From NCBI GenBank assembly GCA_025765615.1, contig JAIVFJ010000072.1:218533-282532 (forward strand): DNA of 64,000 bases. The letters are read 5' to 3'. A program made the position numbers and the translations under genes. The DNA comes from Zopfochytrium polystomum (lineage: Eukaryota > Chytridiomycota > Chytridiomycetes > Chytridiales > Chytridiaceae). Within the stretch, counting starts at the first letter, position 1, and the number at the start of each line of letters is the position of its first letter. Below the pieces are notes generated by a model that ran no database searches, had not been told where the DNA came from, and saw nothing but the letters and a program-made list of their open reading frames with translations. Positions 47,323 to 57,955 of this stretch are shown here, piece by piece.

Positions 47323-48332
47323 TTACCCGCCCTCCCTCCCCACAAACGCCACCGGCACCCACCCAGCCTCCTTCTTCTCCGTCTCCCCCGCGCCGCCGCT
47401 GCCACCCGCGCCCATCGACGCCGTCTGCCCCTGCGCCACCGGCACGGTCCTCACAGCGTACACCCAGGTCCCCGACGCCTTCTGTACGTTCAGCACCTCG
47501 CCCTTGCGCACAGACATCTCCTTCGCCGAGCGCGCGGCAAAGCCGTGAAGCACGACGATGCGGTCGCCTTTTGCCAGCTGCAGGGGCGGTGGGGGTTGTT
47601 CTTGGTGCTGCCGGACGGGGCCTGGGTGGTGCTGCTGCTGCTGCTGCTGCTGTTGGTGGCGCTGTGGAGCCGTCGCCGCCATGGCAGCAGGTTGCTGCGA
47701 CGCGGAGGCGCCGGCGGAGGAGGAGGAGGCGGCGGTGGAGGTTGTGGCGAGGGAGGAGGCGACCGACTCTGCGACCGAGTCCAGGGACCAGGCTTCGACG
47801 GTGTCGTTGAATCGGACGCCGAGCTGCTGGGGCTGGACAGAAGCGGCTGGGCGGGGGATGATGAGCGGGGAGGTGGTGGTGCGTGGGCGATGATGTTGTG
47901 GAGGATGGCATGGGCGGAGAGGGAGGCGGAGGGGAAGGTTGGCGGGGACGGGAGGGTGCCGACGGCGGCTGCATCGTCGTCGGAGGAGGAGGCTGCAGCG
48001 GAGGCTCTGCGGGCCAGTGGGGACGGGGAGGATGGGGTCGAGGTCGGGCATGGCAGCTTCCGGGCGGAGCGGGAGGTAGGTGGCCGGCTTCTTTTTGGGC
48101 TGCGGCTGCGGCTGCGACTGCAGATGCTGGAGTGCTGCCGCTGGCGCATGTTGTGGGGCTGCCGGTGCTCCAGGAGCCGTCGGCGCTGGAGGCTGGGGTG
48201 GCGGGGCCGTCGCTGATGGTGCGGCAGTGCCTGTTGCTGGGGCTACAGTGGTCGTTAAGGAAGAGGGCGGAAGCGCAGCGGCCTGCGTGGTGCCGGTCGC
48301 TGGTATTGAATAGGGTGCGGCAATACTCTGAG
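47323..48332 (-). CDS. SH3-domain protein, 5' end cut by a family-B repeat
   Basis: The frame is open from the repeat border near 48330 to 47323. It reads a Pro/Ala/Gln-rich disordered region (PATGTTQAAALPPSS..., PQPQPKKKPATYLPLRPEAA), then VRFNDTVEAWSLDSVAESVA, and a C-terminal SH3: KGDRIVVLHGFAARSAKEMS, VRKGEVLNVQKASGTWVYAV and EKKEAGWVPVAFV. The ALYDY motif is replaced by VLHGFAA. The frame stops just after GREGG, but GGTAAGG there is also a good splice donor, so a further exon is possible. No start codon or promoter remains upstream: a repeat begins at 48333. The product, if any, is a truncated scaffold-type protein. Confidence 0.6.
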
Positions 48333-48622
48333 TATTAAGTGGAACGGAAACCTGGTGTCAACAGTTTTCCTCCTCCTCTGCTCAAGCAGATAATATAGGA
48401 GAGGTTTTTACCCTGTGCCAGTCGCGCTTGCCTAGCAACTATTATAGTGTGCATATCATCATTATGTATCAATCATTCATAACAGAGTGTTTTTTTTCTT
48501 TCTCGCAAGGTTAGGGAAGAGTTTTTCTCTTTCTCTCCAAGTTGGGGAGAAGGACCTCCACAAACACACATCTCCACTTCATTCACTCCTTCCACTCACT
48601 CACTCAGAGTAGACTGTTTTCA
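48333..48622 (+). mobile_element. Repeat family B, copy 4, inserted in the SH3 gene
   Basis: It runs TATTAAGTGGAACGG...AGACTGTTTTCA. Flanking pentamers CTGAG (48328-48332) and CTGTG (48623-48627) agree at four of five bases, possibly a target duplication. The upstream hairpin segment of copies 2 and 3 is absent. A small internal duplication (TTTTTCTCTTTCTC) is present. Confidence 0.75.
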
Positions 48623-48627
48623 CTGTG

Positions 48628-49149
48628 GAATTCCAGTGTTGAAAAAATCAGTTGCAAGCCCATGGAGCAAAATTTCCCCTTTGTTTAGTTGAAAGTATGC
48701 CAAGGAGAATCAACGCTGTTATCAAAAGAAAAGGTGGTTCTACCAAATATTGAGGTAGCTGCCCCAAACACACTTTTTACTGTTCCAACTTTTTATTTGG
48801 TCTGTGTGAATGAAATGGTTTGCCCTGGTGCCTTTTTTTAAATTTTATCCAGTGTCTGAAGACTTTCTTGGCCTGGCTGTCCACTGACGGACAAAGTTGT
48901 GAAGGTCGCCAGAACGGAAAAAAAAAAGAGAGAAATGAAGTGCACAGACCTACGCGCGCCCCTTGACCGCCATTTTCCCGCAAAACCCCACTCGTATTCG
49001 TCAAAGCCATAAGACATGACCGAATAAGAAGTAAAACGTATCCTCTCAATGCGACCAATAGATCCCAGCCCCACACCACCCTCTCCCTCCCACCGTTCCC
49101 GCCCCACGCATCCGCCCGCGCGACGCAGCCCCCCCACGCCCCATCAACC
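48628..49149. other. Gene-free stretch
   Basis: This lies between the repeat and the MYND remnant. I see nothing supportable; frames on the minus strand have no family resemblance. Confidence 0.4.
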
Positions 49150-49505
49150 ACGGCAAATCCTGCCTCGGAAAATTCTCCGTATCGACCACGAGCGCCTCCC
49201 CGACGCGCTTGTCTAAAAGTACCTCTTCGTCCCCTTGTGCAGCTTGTCCATCCTCGCGAGGCGGTCCACCGTCCGAAACGCCTGCGCGCCGTGGTGCGCG
49301 CAGTAGTACAGTTTGAACGAGCGGTGCTAGTCGTAGATGAAGAGCACCGCCGCGTGCGACGGCACAAACTTGAGCATCGCTTCCTCCATCTCGCCCCGCG
49401 CGTTGGGGACCCGCACCGGCCCGTCCATGTGCGAGGGGCCGGTCCGTGATGGGTACTTGATTTTGATGATGAAGCGCGCGCTGCCGTGGATGTTGGCGGG
49501 GAGGG

Positions 49506-49541
<36 letters not shown>

Positions 49542-50890
49542 GAAGGGGGGGTTTATATGGAGTAGATCTTCATTAGTGCGATCCGGTACATGGTGATCCT
49601 GGGATCAAGCTGGGGGGAAAAAAAAAAAAAAATTTATAATTCGGTAGACTGAGGCTTTTTTTTTTTTTTTTTAATACCCTTCAGCACAGAGGTTCATGTC
49701 CAGCACGACAGTGCCGCTGTTCTGGACCGGCGCCGCGGCCCCCTTTCGAACGACCGACTATTCGGATGATGACGACGACGACGGCCCTGCATCCCTGCAG
49801 TGGAAGCGGGGCGTTTGCATACGAGCTTGTTCGACTTCCAGTCCGCGGTCTGGCAGTCGCCCGAGGCAATACTGCACTGCACGGCCTTGCACGCGCCGCA
49901 GCATTTTGAGCGCAGCGGTGACCTCGCCGCATATTGCGCACGTCCTCGGCGCCAGCTTGGCGATGGCGTCGAACGGCAGGTGGTTGACGGGCGAGACGAA
50001 GCTCATCCGGAACAGCCCGTCCGCCTTGGCCTGCGGCGGCGTCCAGCTGAACCCAATGTGCGCCATTCTGATCGCTTTGCTGAGGACTAAACCGCCGGCG
50101 TCGTCCCGACCGCCTGGCACTTTGCCGCGGTGACGGGCACCGGCATTCCGCTCAGCATCGCGTCGCCGTTTGACACCGGGTACGGCGAGTCCCACGCGGG
50201 CAGGCGCACCATCCGGACGCCGACCAGGTCGGCAACGTCCGGCGGCTCCGCCTCGTCGCTGTCGTTGTCACCGTTGTCCTCGTCGTTGTTTTTTCGACGT
50301 TGCTGCTGCCGTCGGTGGATGCTTCGACTGTGCTCGCGCGTTTCCCATTCTTTTTGGCGGCGGTCTCTGCCGCAGCAGCAGAAGCGGTAGCAGCAGCCTC
50401 TGGTTCTGCCACCTTGAGTGCGGCGCGCGAAGCTTTCTTCTTCGAGCCCTAAGCCGTCTGGTCTCTTTGGGCCGCCTTCGGTGGCTGTTTCCGACTCAAG
50501 GGCGTGGTGTTTGGCGAGAGCAGCAGCAGCCCGTCGCGGAGAACCACGTCCTTCCCCGCGTCGAACCACCTGCGCGCGAACGTTGCTCGTCGTTCATGAG
50601 GATGTAGCTGACGTCGCAGTCGGAGCACGCCTCGTGGCCGTGGTGGCTGCAGAGGCGAAAGTCGCTGACGACGGCCGATGTTCTTGCGCGGCGGCGGCGA
50701 CGGCCGGGCCGAACGTCGACGCCAAAGGCCTCGTCGCGCGGCGCCTCGAAGACGGCCTTTGCGGCGGCGGCGGGCACCGCGCGCGGCAGGTCGGCGCGAA
50801 GCGGGGCGCGCACGATGCCGTCGTACGCGACGACCGCCCTGATGATGGCGGTGAAAGGGATGTAAGCGCCAGCAAGGTTGCTGCTCTCGT
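49150..50890 (-). pseudogene. MYND zinc-finger protein remnant with several frameshifts
   Basis: Fragments in order on the minus strand include AVVSDFRLCSHHGHEACSDC with ARRWFDAGKDVVLRDGLLLL, VADLVGVRMVRLPAWDSPYP, and FRMSFVSPVNHLPFDAIAK. A MYND finger follows, TCAICGEVTAAL in one frame and CCGACKAVQ...GDCQTADWKSNKLVCKR in the next. Further down, ARFIIKIKYPSRTGPSHMDG and EEAMLKFVPSHAAVLFIYD, then an in-frame stop and HRSFKLYYCAHHGAQAFR, look like the C-terminal domain seen after MYND in fungal proteins. At least three frame changes and one stop break it. A G34 tract (49507-49540), an A run (49618-49632) and a T run (49658-49673) lie inside. It is either a dead gene or one damaged by sequencing indels. 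Confidence 0.55.
49507..49540 (+). repeat. G34 homopolymer
   Basis: Thirty-four consecutive G on the plus strand, within the MYND remnant. Confidence 0.9.
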
Positions 50891-51151
50891 TCAAATCGAG
50901 TTTTGGGAAACACAAGAACAGAACAATAAATAAAGACCGCCTTTCTCTCCTGCCTGACGCTTCCGCAGTGAGTTCCGAGATATCTCGGTCCGGCGCAGTC
51001 CGGCGGCTGGGTCCGGCGACCGGTGGACGGGGGCGATCTTTCTTTTTTCTCACATTTAGGTTTTTATTTTCGAGATACATTGTATGTAATTGCCCTCACG
51101 CACACAGACCAAGCACCAACGAAAGAGAAAGGAACATCAAGGCCCCACTCC

Positions 51152-51541
51152 TCATCGGAACTCGCAGTAGTAAATCGCCTGGCAGTAACCTTGGTCCGTC
51201 GAGTACAGCGTCCTCTTGTTGTCCTTGTAGCAGTTCGCCTTGATGGCCCACCCGTTCCCAAACTCGACGGCGTACCCGGCGTAGTAAAAGTCCGGCAGCG
51301 ACTGGGCATCTTGGGCGATGAGCGCGTCGAAGCCGGAGAACTGCCCGTTGCCGCCGTTGCACGTCACCTTGCCGCCGGCCGGCTGCTCCCAGTACACGTA
51401 CGACGGAAAGTTGCAGACCGCCGCCGGCTGCTCGCCGTTGTTGGACTGGTTCTCGTGCGGGTAGTACGCGAACTGGCTGAAGCCGCTGCCGTCGTTTTGG
51501 AAGCAGTTGGAGAGGTAGACGATCGGGGTGGTGATGGACAT
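51152..51541 (-). CDS. Small cysteine-containing protein, unknown family
   Basis: A single exon of 129 residues from ATG 51541 (MSITTPIVYLSNCFQNDGSG) to TGA 51152. Six cysteines are spread as YLSNC, AAVCNF, VTCNGG, KANCYK, GYCQAIYYCEF; aromatic residues and Gly/Asn are frequent, suggesting a compact disulfide-bonded beta fold such as a small crystallin-like or effector-like domain. No signal peptide is seen, so secretion would need another route. A TATA box lies about 80 bp upstream on the coding strand. The short length and strong promoter suggest a highly expressed protein. No function is claimed. Confidence 0.7.
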   Translation of the reverse strand: MSITTPIVYLSNCFQNDGSGFSQFAYYPHENQSNNGEQPAAVCNFPSYVYWEQPAGGKVTCNGGNGQFSGFDALIAQDAQSLPDFYYAGYAVEFGNGWAIKANCYKDNKRTLYSTDQGYCQAIYYCEFR

Positions 51542-51614
51542 GATGTTGTGTTTGTTGGGGGGGGGAATTTGTTGTGCGAGTTGCGTGTTGTGGGGAGTCG
51601 GAAAGCTGCCGCTG

Positions 51615-51630
51615 GAGTTTATATATATCG
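51615..51630 (-). promoter_or_regulatory. TATA box of the small Cys protein
   Basis: Read on the minus strand the sequence is CGATATATATAAACTCC, about 80 bp before the ATG at 51541. Confidence 0.6.
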
Positions 51631-51690
51631 ATTTCTCTTTATCTTTTTTTTGCACCTTTCCCTCGTCGTCGGGATGTCTCTCTTTGGTGG

Positions 51691-51770
51691 TGGTTGACGC
51701 CTGTCTTTCCTCAAACACACACACACACACACACACACACTCTCTCTCTCTCTCTGTCTCTGTCTCTATC
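51691..51770. repeat. Conserved 23-mer followed by (CA)n(CT)n
   Basis: 51691-51713 (GTGGTTGACG + CCTGTCTTTC + CTC) is identical to 61821-61843; in both places it abuts a dinucleotide microsatellite, here (CA)n then (CT)n. Confidence 0.8.
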
Positions 51771-51873
51771 CCCCTTCCCTGACAGATTGGAAACTGCGCA
51801 TTCGAGAAGAAGCAAAAATCAGGGATAGCAATTGATGCATTTACACACACAAGTTTGCCAAGCAAGCAATAAG

Positions 51874-51874
<1 letters not shown>

Positions 51875-51902
<28 letters not shown>
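51875..51902 (+). repeat. A28 homopolymer in a divergent promoter region
   Basis: Twenty-eight A residues lie in the 840-bp region (51542-52382) shared by the divergent small Cys protein and WSC-protein genes. Apart from this and the microsatellite, nothing else is recognised there. Confidence 0.85.
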
Positions 51903-51909
<7 letters not shown>

Positions 51910-52382
51910 GAAAGCACACAACTCAACACTAACAGCTTTCCTTTGTGTCGCGGATCCACCAGTTTTTCGTCCTTTTTTGTGTTTTTTGCTCCCTTGCTGT
52001 CAGTCACCAGCCGAAATCCGAGGTGGGAAAATGAGAATCCGCAACTTGCCGCATTGGGAAGGAAAGGTGACGTTGCAGTGGAGAATCGGGCGAAAAAAAA
52101 GTGGATACCAAACAAAAAATTGGGAGAGAGACACCGGCAGCAAATTTGCTACTTGCAGCCCAGTCACGCAGACTTGTTTGTCACGGAACACTCTGTCGCC
52201 TGCCCTATCTATTTGTCTGCGCTTGCAAACAACCTTCCAACCAAGGCTTAAATTGAGGCAAGCCGGGGCGCGAAAGGAAGGAAAAAAACTTGCCCGCACT
52301 TTCCTCCTTAACTCCCACCGACCCCGTCTCCGTTTGCTCGCTCTCCTGACCCCAACCCGACCCGACTCGACCTGACGCGACC

Positions 52383-52478
52383 ATGAAGTTGTCACTGCTT
52401 GCGGCCACCCTTCTTTCCGTCGGTGTTACCGGCGCACTCGCGACGCCGAAGCCAGTCGGTTCGTGTTCCCCTTCACTA

Positions 52479-52512
<34 letters not shown>

Positions 52513-53256
52513 CGACACACCCGCACCCCACAGCCCAATTTCCACGCATCCCCCAAGGAACCTCCAACATCCGCCCCCCCCTTACTTTGTCCTCCGTTAC
52601 TAACACATCCACGACTGCCTCCCCTTTTCTTCTCCGCCGCCGATCCTCCAATTACCTGGGGGGAAAAACACCACAATACAAAACAAGGCTCCGTCGGAAG
52701 TTACAAGCGCTTCACCAACTGCGTCCAGGACTCTTCAAACCGTGTGCTCCCCTACTACCAGGGCGACGGCTTCGACAACGACGGCTGCATCAACGCCTGC
52801 TTCAACGCCGGCTACCTCATGTCCGGCACCGAGTACGGCGGCCAGTGCTACTGCTCCGACCCCAAAAGCTTCGCCAACGTCCCAGGCCCCGGCCCGCAGT
52901 GCAACATGCCCTGCTCCTCCAACCCGTCGCAGACCTGCGGCGGCGAGTGGACCCTCTCCGTCACCGAGCTCGCCTCCCCGACCTGGACCTACTGGGGCTG
53001 CATCGCCGACAGCAGCGACCGCGTCCTCCCCATCGCCGCCGGCGACGGCTTCACCCCGGCGAGCTGCCAGAACGCGTGCTTCAACACGTACAACTCCCGC
53101 TTCGCCGGCGTCGAGTACGGCGGCCAGTGCTACTGCGCTGTCTCCCTCCCCGGAGGTCAAGTCTACCCCGGCGGCACATGCGACGCGGCGTGCTCGGCGG
53201 ACTCGTCGCAGACCTGCGGCGGCACGTGGGCGCTGTCGGCGTACTACATTCTCTAG
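52383..53256 (+). CDS. Secreted protein with two WSC domains
   Basis: Exon 1 (52383-52458) encodes the signal peptide MKLSLLAATLLSVGVTGALA; a 229-nt intron (52459-52687) holding a (CA)n tract follows, then exon 2 (52688-53256); total 214 residues. Two WSC units follow: FTNCVQDSSNRVLPYYQGDG ... CYCSDPKSF ... CGGEW and WGCIADSSDRVLPIAAGDGF ... CYCAVSLPGG ... CGGTWALSAYYIL. Each shows the family's eight-cysteine spacing with YGGQCYC and SQTCGG motifs. WSC domains bind polysaccharide and occur in wall sensors, glucanases and oxidases. There is no transmembrane segment or GPI signal, so the protein is probably a secreted wall-binding protein. Confidence 0.9.
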
Positions 53257-53879
53257 AGCCGGGGTTTTTCCACGGCTTTAGAATGGCCACGATGCTGCTC
53301 TTTCTGAGCGATCTCAAGCCGTTTTTGCGCACTTCCGGTCCCTCCTTTTCTTCTCTCGTCGCTTTTGTGTTTCTGCGCCGTCCATTTGTTCTTGCCCCGC
53401 TTTCCGTTGTTTGAGCCCAAAATAGTAATATATCTTATGACGCAGCGGCGTCGAGCAAGTGGTGTTGGACTTCGCTTCCGAGCGTAGGGTTATTGAGCCT
53501 CCAAGGATGGATTTACTGTGATGACCACTCTGCCCCTTCAGGTGACTTAAGACAAATCTGCCAGATATAAATGGCCCGACTCGAACATCGGTTAATCGCT
53601 TCGCACTTCACTACGTCCTACGTAACCACGTACACTCCGTCAAAGACTAAAACAAACAACAGTACTATTGAGCCCAGGGGTTGGCCTGACGGTGGAAAAG
53701 ATTCCATTGGAAAAACAGAAATTCCAAACTTGTTGCTTTCAATGTTTCGGAATGTAGTTACATTAGGCCTCGCTCGGCGCCAAAAAAATATCAAGGCGTG
53801 ATTCTGAACCAAAATTTTGTCCTTCCCGATTCAGTTTCTGTTTCTCTCCATATTATCGCAGATCGCATCTGAATGATGA
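53257..53879. other. Gene-free stretch
   Basis: This includes the WSC gene 3' end. No coding region is supported. Confidence 0.4.
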
Positions 53880-55232
53880 TTCAATCTGTGTACAAGGTCT
53901 CTGCCTTGATTGAGATTTGGTTTCTGTTTTTGCCAAAATGGGAGGGAAAGCATCTGCCAAGAAGCCGCTAAAGCGGACAGCCCATCCTCCCCAAACTGCT
54001 GCAGAAGCATGGCGGACATTGAACAGCTCCTTTGGACCTGAAGGCCTGTGGGCGGTAGAGAACATTTAGTGAGAAAATAATGTGTGCCGGAGGTGTATGG
54101 GGAGAGGATCGCAGAAGAGAAATGCAAAGAAGCAGAAGCAACACTACCTCAAGTTTCCTTGTGCAAATTCTTTCAAGTGGTAACGGACTCCTCGATATGG
54201 AACGAGAAACTGGCTGGACAGCGCGTAGCCAGCATCAGCTAAGTAGTATTTTCCTGGAGGGACAGAAAACCCCAATTCCAACGCGTTTGAAAGGACCTTT
54301 TCGAGACTGTTCAGATGATCGTGCAATTCATCAACAACAGTACCTTACTGTCATGAGCGCTTCCCTCCCATCCAGCCAGTACGTACTGAAATCGCATGTC
54401 AAACCCGCAGACAGCGAGTACATTCTGGCTGAGTGTACCCTTCCGATTCCGCCAAGCAATTGATTGAGTTTCCAGAACGGCCGCAGAGATGTGTGATCCG
54501 TCGATCGCACCTGAGGAAAGGGTTGGATTAAAAGGCAGATCATGACACAGTCAAACCAATGCAATCTTTGAAGTACGGGTAAAGTTTGCAATCTCGGCGG
54601 ATCTCAGTAGGGGTAGTGGATCTGACTCCAACGACAGGAAGTTTCAAGGAGCGTTTCTTCAGCGAAACAAGCGCACGGATGACGCCCTTGAAGGAACGAC
54701 TGACAGTGTCAGCACTTCGCTGGAAGCGCTTGTGGACAATCCTCGACGAAACGTTTCCAGAGCAAGTGTAAAGGAAAATCGCGAGCTGTTCATCGTGGGA
54801 CATGTAACGAGTACTTGGGAGCTTCCCTGTCGCCACGAGAAGCTTTGTGAGACGGCTGTGACCATGGGGATCGCAGAGATTGGATCAGAGCGGGACAGGA
54901 ACGACCTCAATGAGGTGAGTGGGACTTAACTCAAACGTTTCTATGCCCATGCGAAGAGCATTGTGAATGCGATCCTTATGCCCCCTGCGAAGCTCGTCCA
55001 ACCAGTCTTGACCACGCAACTTGGACGTGCATACAGCTGTCTTGCAAAACCACCGAGCCCATTGCGGAAGGATGGTGTGTTCCAACGAGAGGGAAGCGAC
55101 CACGGCTGATGCAAGAACGATTATACGGCGGGATGCAGCGTTTCTGAACAAGGTGTGGTGTTGCTGTATCTGGTGGTGGTAGTACTTGTCGAGCTCTGTG
55201 TGTGCTTCTGACTCCTCATTGCTGTTGTCCAT
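53880..55232 (-). pseudogene. PIF/Harbinger-type transposase, frameshifted
   Basis: N-terminus MDNSNEESEAHTELDKYYHH with SKLRGQDWLDELRRGHKDRI; then MSHDEQLAIFLYTCSGNVSS and VHKRFQRSADTVSRSFKGVI, the helix-turn-helix part typical of the family. The nuclease part is IDGSHISAAV, NRKGTLSQNVLAVCGFDMRF, QYVLAGWEGSAHDSKV, then ALELGFSVPPGKYYLADAGY, HLKEFAQG and KELFNVRHAS, matching the DDE_Tnp_4 order with catalytic D residues at IDGSH and LADAGY. At least three frame changes separate these parts and the last segment is truncated. Coding similarity is otherwise well kept, so the element is fairly young. Confidence 0.85.
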
Positions 55233-55350
55233 GATCGGAGATCGGTGCAGAGCAGGCAGTCAAAACAACGGTCAAATGTCCCAAACAAAAGGCGAAATAC
55301 AGGTCCCGACCTGTTTTTCGATTCTGGCCTTTTTGCGGGAAGAAAAACAG

Positions 55351-55584
55351 CGGGGCCGAGCAGTTCATGCACGGCTCGGCCACCTGCCCAATTTGGATCT
55401 GGCGCCGAGCATTTTTTCCAATTTTCCTGTTTTTTATCTGGATCCACTCAGCGCCGAGCAGAATGGAGCAAAAGTGGCAAACAGAATCCGGCGCCGAGCG
55501 ACCCGTGTGGGAAAGAGTGAATTGTAGCGGCCGAGAGACAAATCACGATACAAGTTTTTCATTTAGGAGATTTTCGGCGCCGAG
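55351..55584 (+). repeat. Cluster of GGCGCCGAG-type motifs
   Basis: Variants of GGCGCCGAGC occur at 55351 (GGGGCCGAGC), 55371 (inverse), 55401, 55451, 55491 and 55575, irregularly spaced between the Harbinger element and tRNA-Pro. Confidence 0.6.
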
Positions 55585-55612
55585 GGAGGCCTTAGATATC
55601 TGTGAGGAGTCA

Positions 55613-55684
55613 GGGGATTTAGTCTAGTGGTATGATTTCTGCTTTGGGTGCAGGAGGTCCCGGGTTCAATCCCCGGAATCCCCC
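55613..55684 (+). tRNA. tRNA-Pro (TGG)
   Basis: Acceptor GGGGATT/AATCCCC with discriminator C, D-loop TAGTCTAGTGGTATGA, anticodon loop TTTGGGT (TGG), T-arm CCCGGGTTCAATCCCCGG. No intron. No oligo-T terminator directly follows. Confidence 0.92.
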
Positions 55685-55922
55685 ATCAGGAGCACAAGGG
55701 TTAAGGGTCTGGACTCCATCAGCGTTGGGATTCTGGTTTTATGCCGCACTGGGTTGCAAACTGGCAGCCAGGTGGCAAGGCAGGTCGACTGACCTGAGTG
55801 GATTCCAACGGTGCGGCATCGGTGCTGGGCTAAGTAGAAGCACTGTGGTGTCTCCTCATAAGTGGACAGGAAGCAATGCCAGCCTTCACGATCCCTTTGA
55901 AAAAAAAAAAAAAAAAAAAAAA
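55613..55922 (+). repeat. Possible tRNA-headed SINE ending in A23
   Basis: The tRNA-Pro is followed without a T-run terminator by about 215 bp of unrecognised, moderately GC-rich sequence and a 23-base A tract at 55900-55922, the layout of a tRNA-derived SINE. No target duplication was verified and no second copy is in the window. Confidence 0.3.
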
Positions 55923-56805
55923 TTAGCTCGCATAGCATGCGATCAGGACTTTATGCAGGATGAGGAGATTACTCCTGGCGAGGGGTTGGCTCACTGGAAA
56001 ATTTTCACCACCTCATTATTTTCCTTGTGAGGAAGGAAACCTTGGCCCACTGGCGGATTTGGAGGGAAAAGTGAAAGTTAGTGGCGTGGGCGGAAACAGC
56101 CTAATTCATTGTTTTCAAACCAAAATTGACTATTTGTGGTTGATTCAAAGATCTAATTAGTGCTTTTTATTTTATTTTATTTTATTTTATTTTTGATTTT
56201 GGTGGTAAACTGCCCAAATGTCCAACCTGCTACACTTTGAAAACCCTGAATCAAATTGAATCAAATTGCAAATCCTGCCGGGTCTGTGTTTAACCCCTTG
56301 GAGCAGAAACAATGAATATAAGAAAAAGGGAATTTTCTTTTTGTTTAATAGTTGAAGAGGCACAGCTCACCAAAATCCAGCAATTATGCGAACCCGGAAA
56401 CTCGTTTGAAATTCCTTGCATGTTTCACCGAGCTTCTTTGGTTTTAAGGCTTAACTTCAAAGAAGAAAGGAAAATATTCGCTTTTTTTTTTTTTTTTTTT
56501 TTTTTTTGTTCAGTCGTGGTTGCAATGGGGGTCGTCGTATTTTCCAAGAACGGGGAGCCCCACCCTACTCTGTAGATGTCCAAGCGCGGGAAGGGAGAAA
56601 GATTCCGTACTGTAAATCATCCACGATCAGGCAGTGTGAGAGGGGGGAAGTGTGAAGGGCGATGCGGTGTCAACACCTGCCGCACAAAATGGGGGAAGAA
56701 AAAAATGAGGAGAAAAGAAAATGGAATAGAAAGAATCGCCGTGCTTGGCGAGAGGGGAGGCTCGGGTTGCACCATCGAGAAGGGTGGGGTGGCGGGGTGA
56801 AGATA

Positions 56806-56841
<36 letters not shown>

Positions 56842-57076
56842 AGAAGGCCCTCACCGGGCACAATAATAACACCGCCGAAGATCCCCCTCCCAAATATTTC
56901 GTCAAAGAAAAATAGTGATACAGCAGCCGCCGAAAATAATAATAATAATATAGCGCGATTTCGGAGCCGGTGGGGTGAAACCTATTATTACTGGGACCGC
57001 GACGGGCCGCGGAGGTGCAAAAAATGAGAAAGGGAGAGAATTGCTTGGAGGGTTGCGGGGAGGGATGTCCCTCGCT
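55923..57076. other. Gene-free stretch with (TTTTA)n, T and G33 tracts
   Basis: Contains a (TTTTA)n run at about 56167-56192, a T tract near 56484-56507 and a 33-base G tract at 56808-56840. No coding region is recognised. Confidence 0.5.
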
Positions 57077-57921
57077 TCACGTGGGTGGAGGGCTCAACGC
57101 TCGTCGACGCCGCCGCCGCCGACCGGTTCGTGTTTGTTCCCGCGGCACCACGATCGGCCGCAACAATGTCGTACCGCCGCACTTGATCACGTCCCTGGCC
57201 AGGAACGGCGGGCCTAGACACTTTTGGCTCGCGGCGACCACCGACCCGTCCGCTTTGATGAGCTTCAGCTTCTCGTCGTCGCCGTCGGTGCAGGTCACGA
57301 GGCTTGGCCTTTGCTGCCCGCAGGGTTGCCGGGTGTGAGAGACGGCGGAAGGTTAGTAGCGGGGTTTTGAGGGGGGAAGGGCGCTCACGTCAGGGCCGTT
57401 TGGGGACAGGCAGGTTCCGGTGGGAAGGTAGGTCCACGGGACGAAACCGCCGGCGAGCGTGTCGCCGAAAAAAAAGCTGCGCGCTGTCGGCGTACACCGG
57501 CGACTTTTCGCAGTCCGTCAGTCCGACGGTGCCCGTCGTGGCGTTGAGCACCACGCAGGACCATTCCCCTTGGCGCAACGCTTTTAGCTGGAACAGCCAA
57601 CGCGGGGTACGGGTCGGCCCGTCGCCGACCCCGGGCGTGCCGCCGGCGGCGGCCGTCGTCGTCGCCGTCGTTGTGGCTGCGGGTGTTTGCGCCAGCGACG
57701 ACGGAAAGGGCGGCGGCGGCGGCGCCGACGTCGAGTCGCCGTTGACCCCGCCCGTCGTCGTCGGCGCCGACGGGACCCCGCTCGAAGGCGCCGATGCGGG
57801 TCCGGACGATATCGCGCGCGGCGGGTCGGCAGCAGACGACGACGGCTGCGATGACGACGAAGACGACGGTTGACGGCAGCGACCCGCTCGCCGAAGGCTG
57901 CGGCGACGGGAGAGCCGCCGC

Positions 57922-57955
<34 letters not shown>

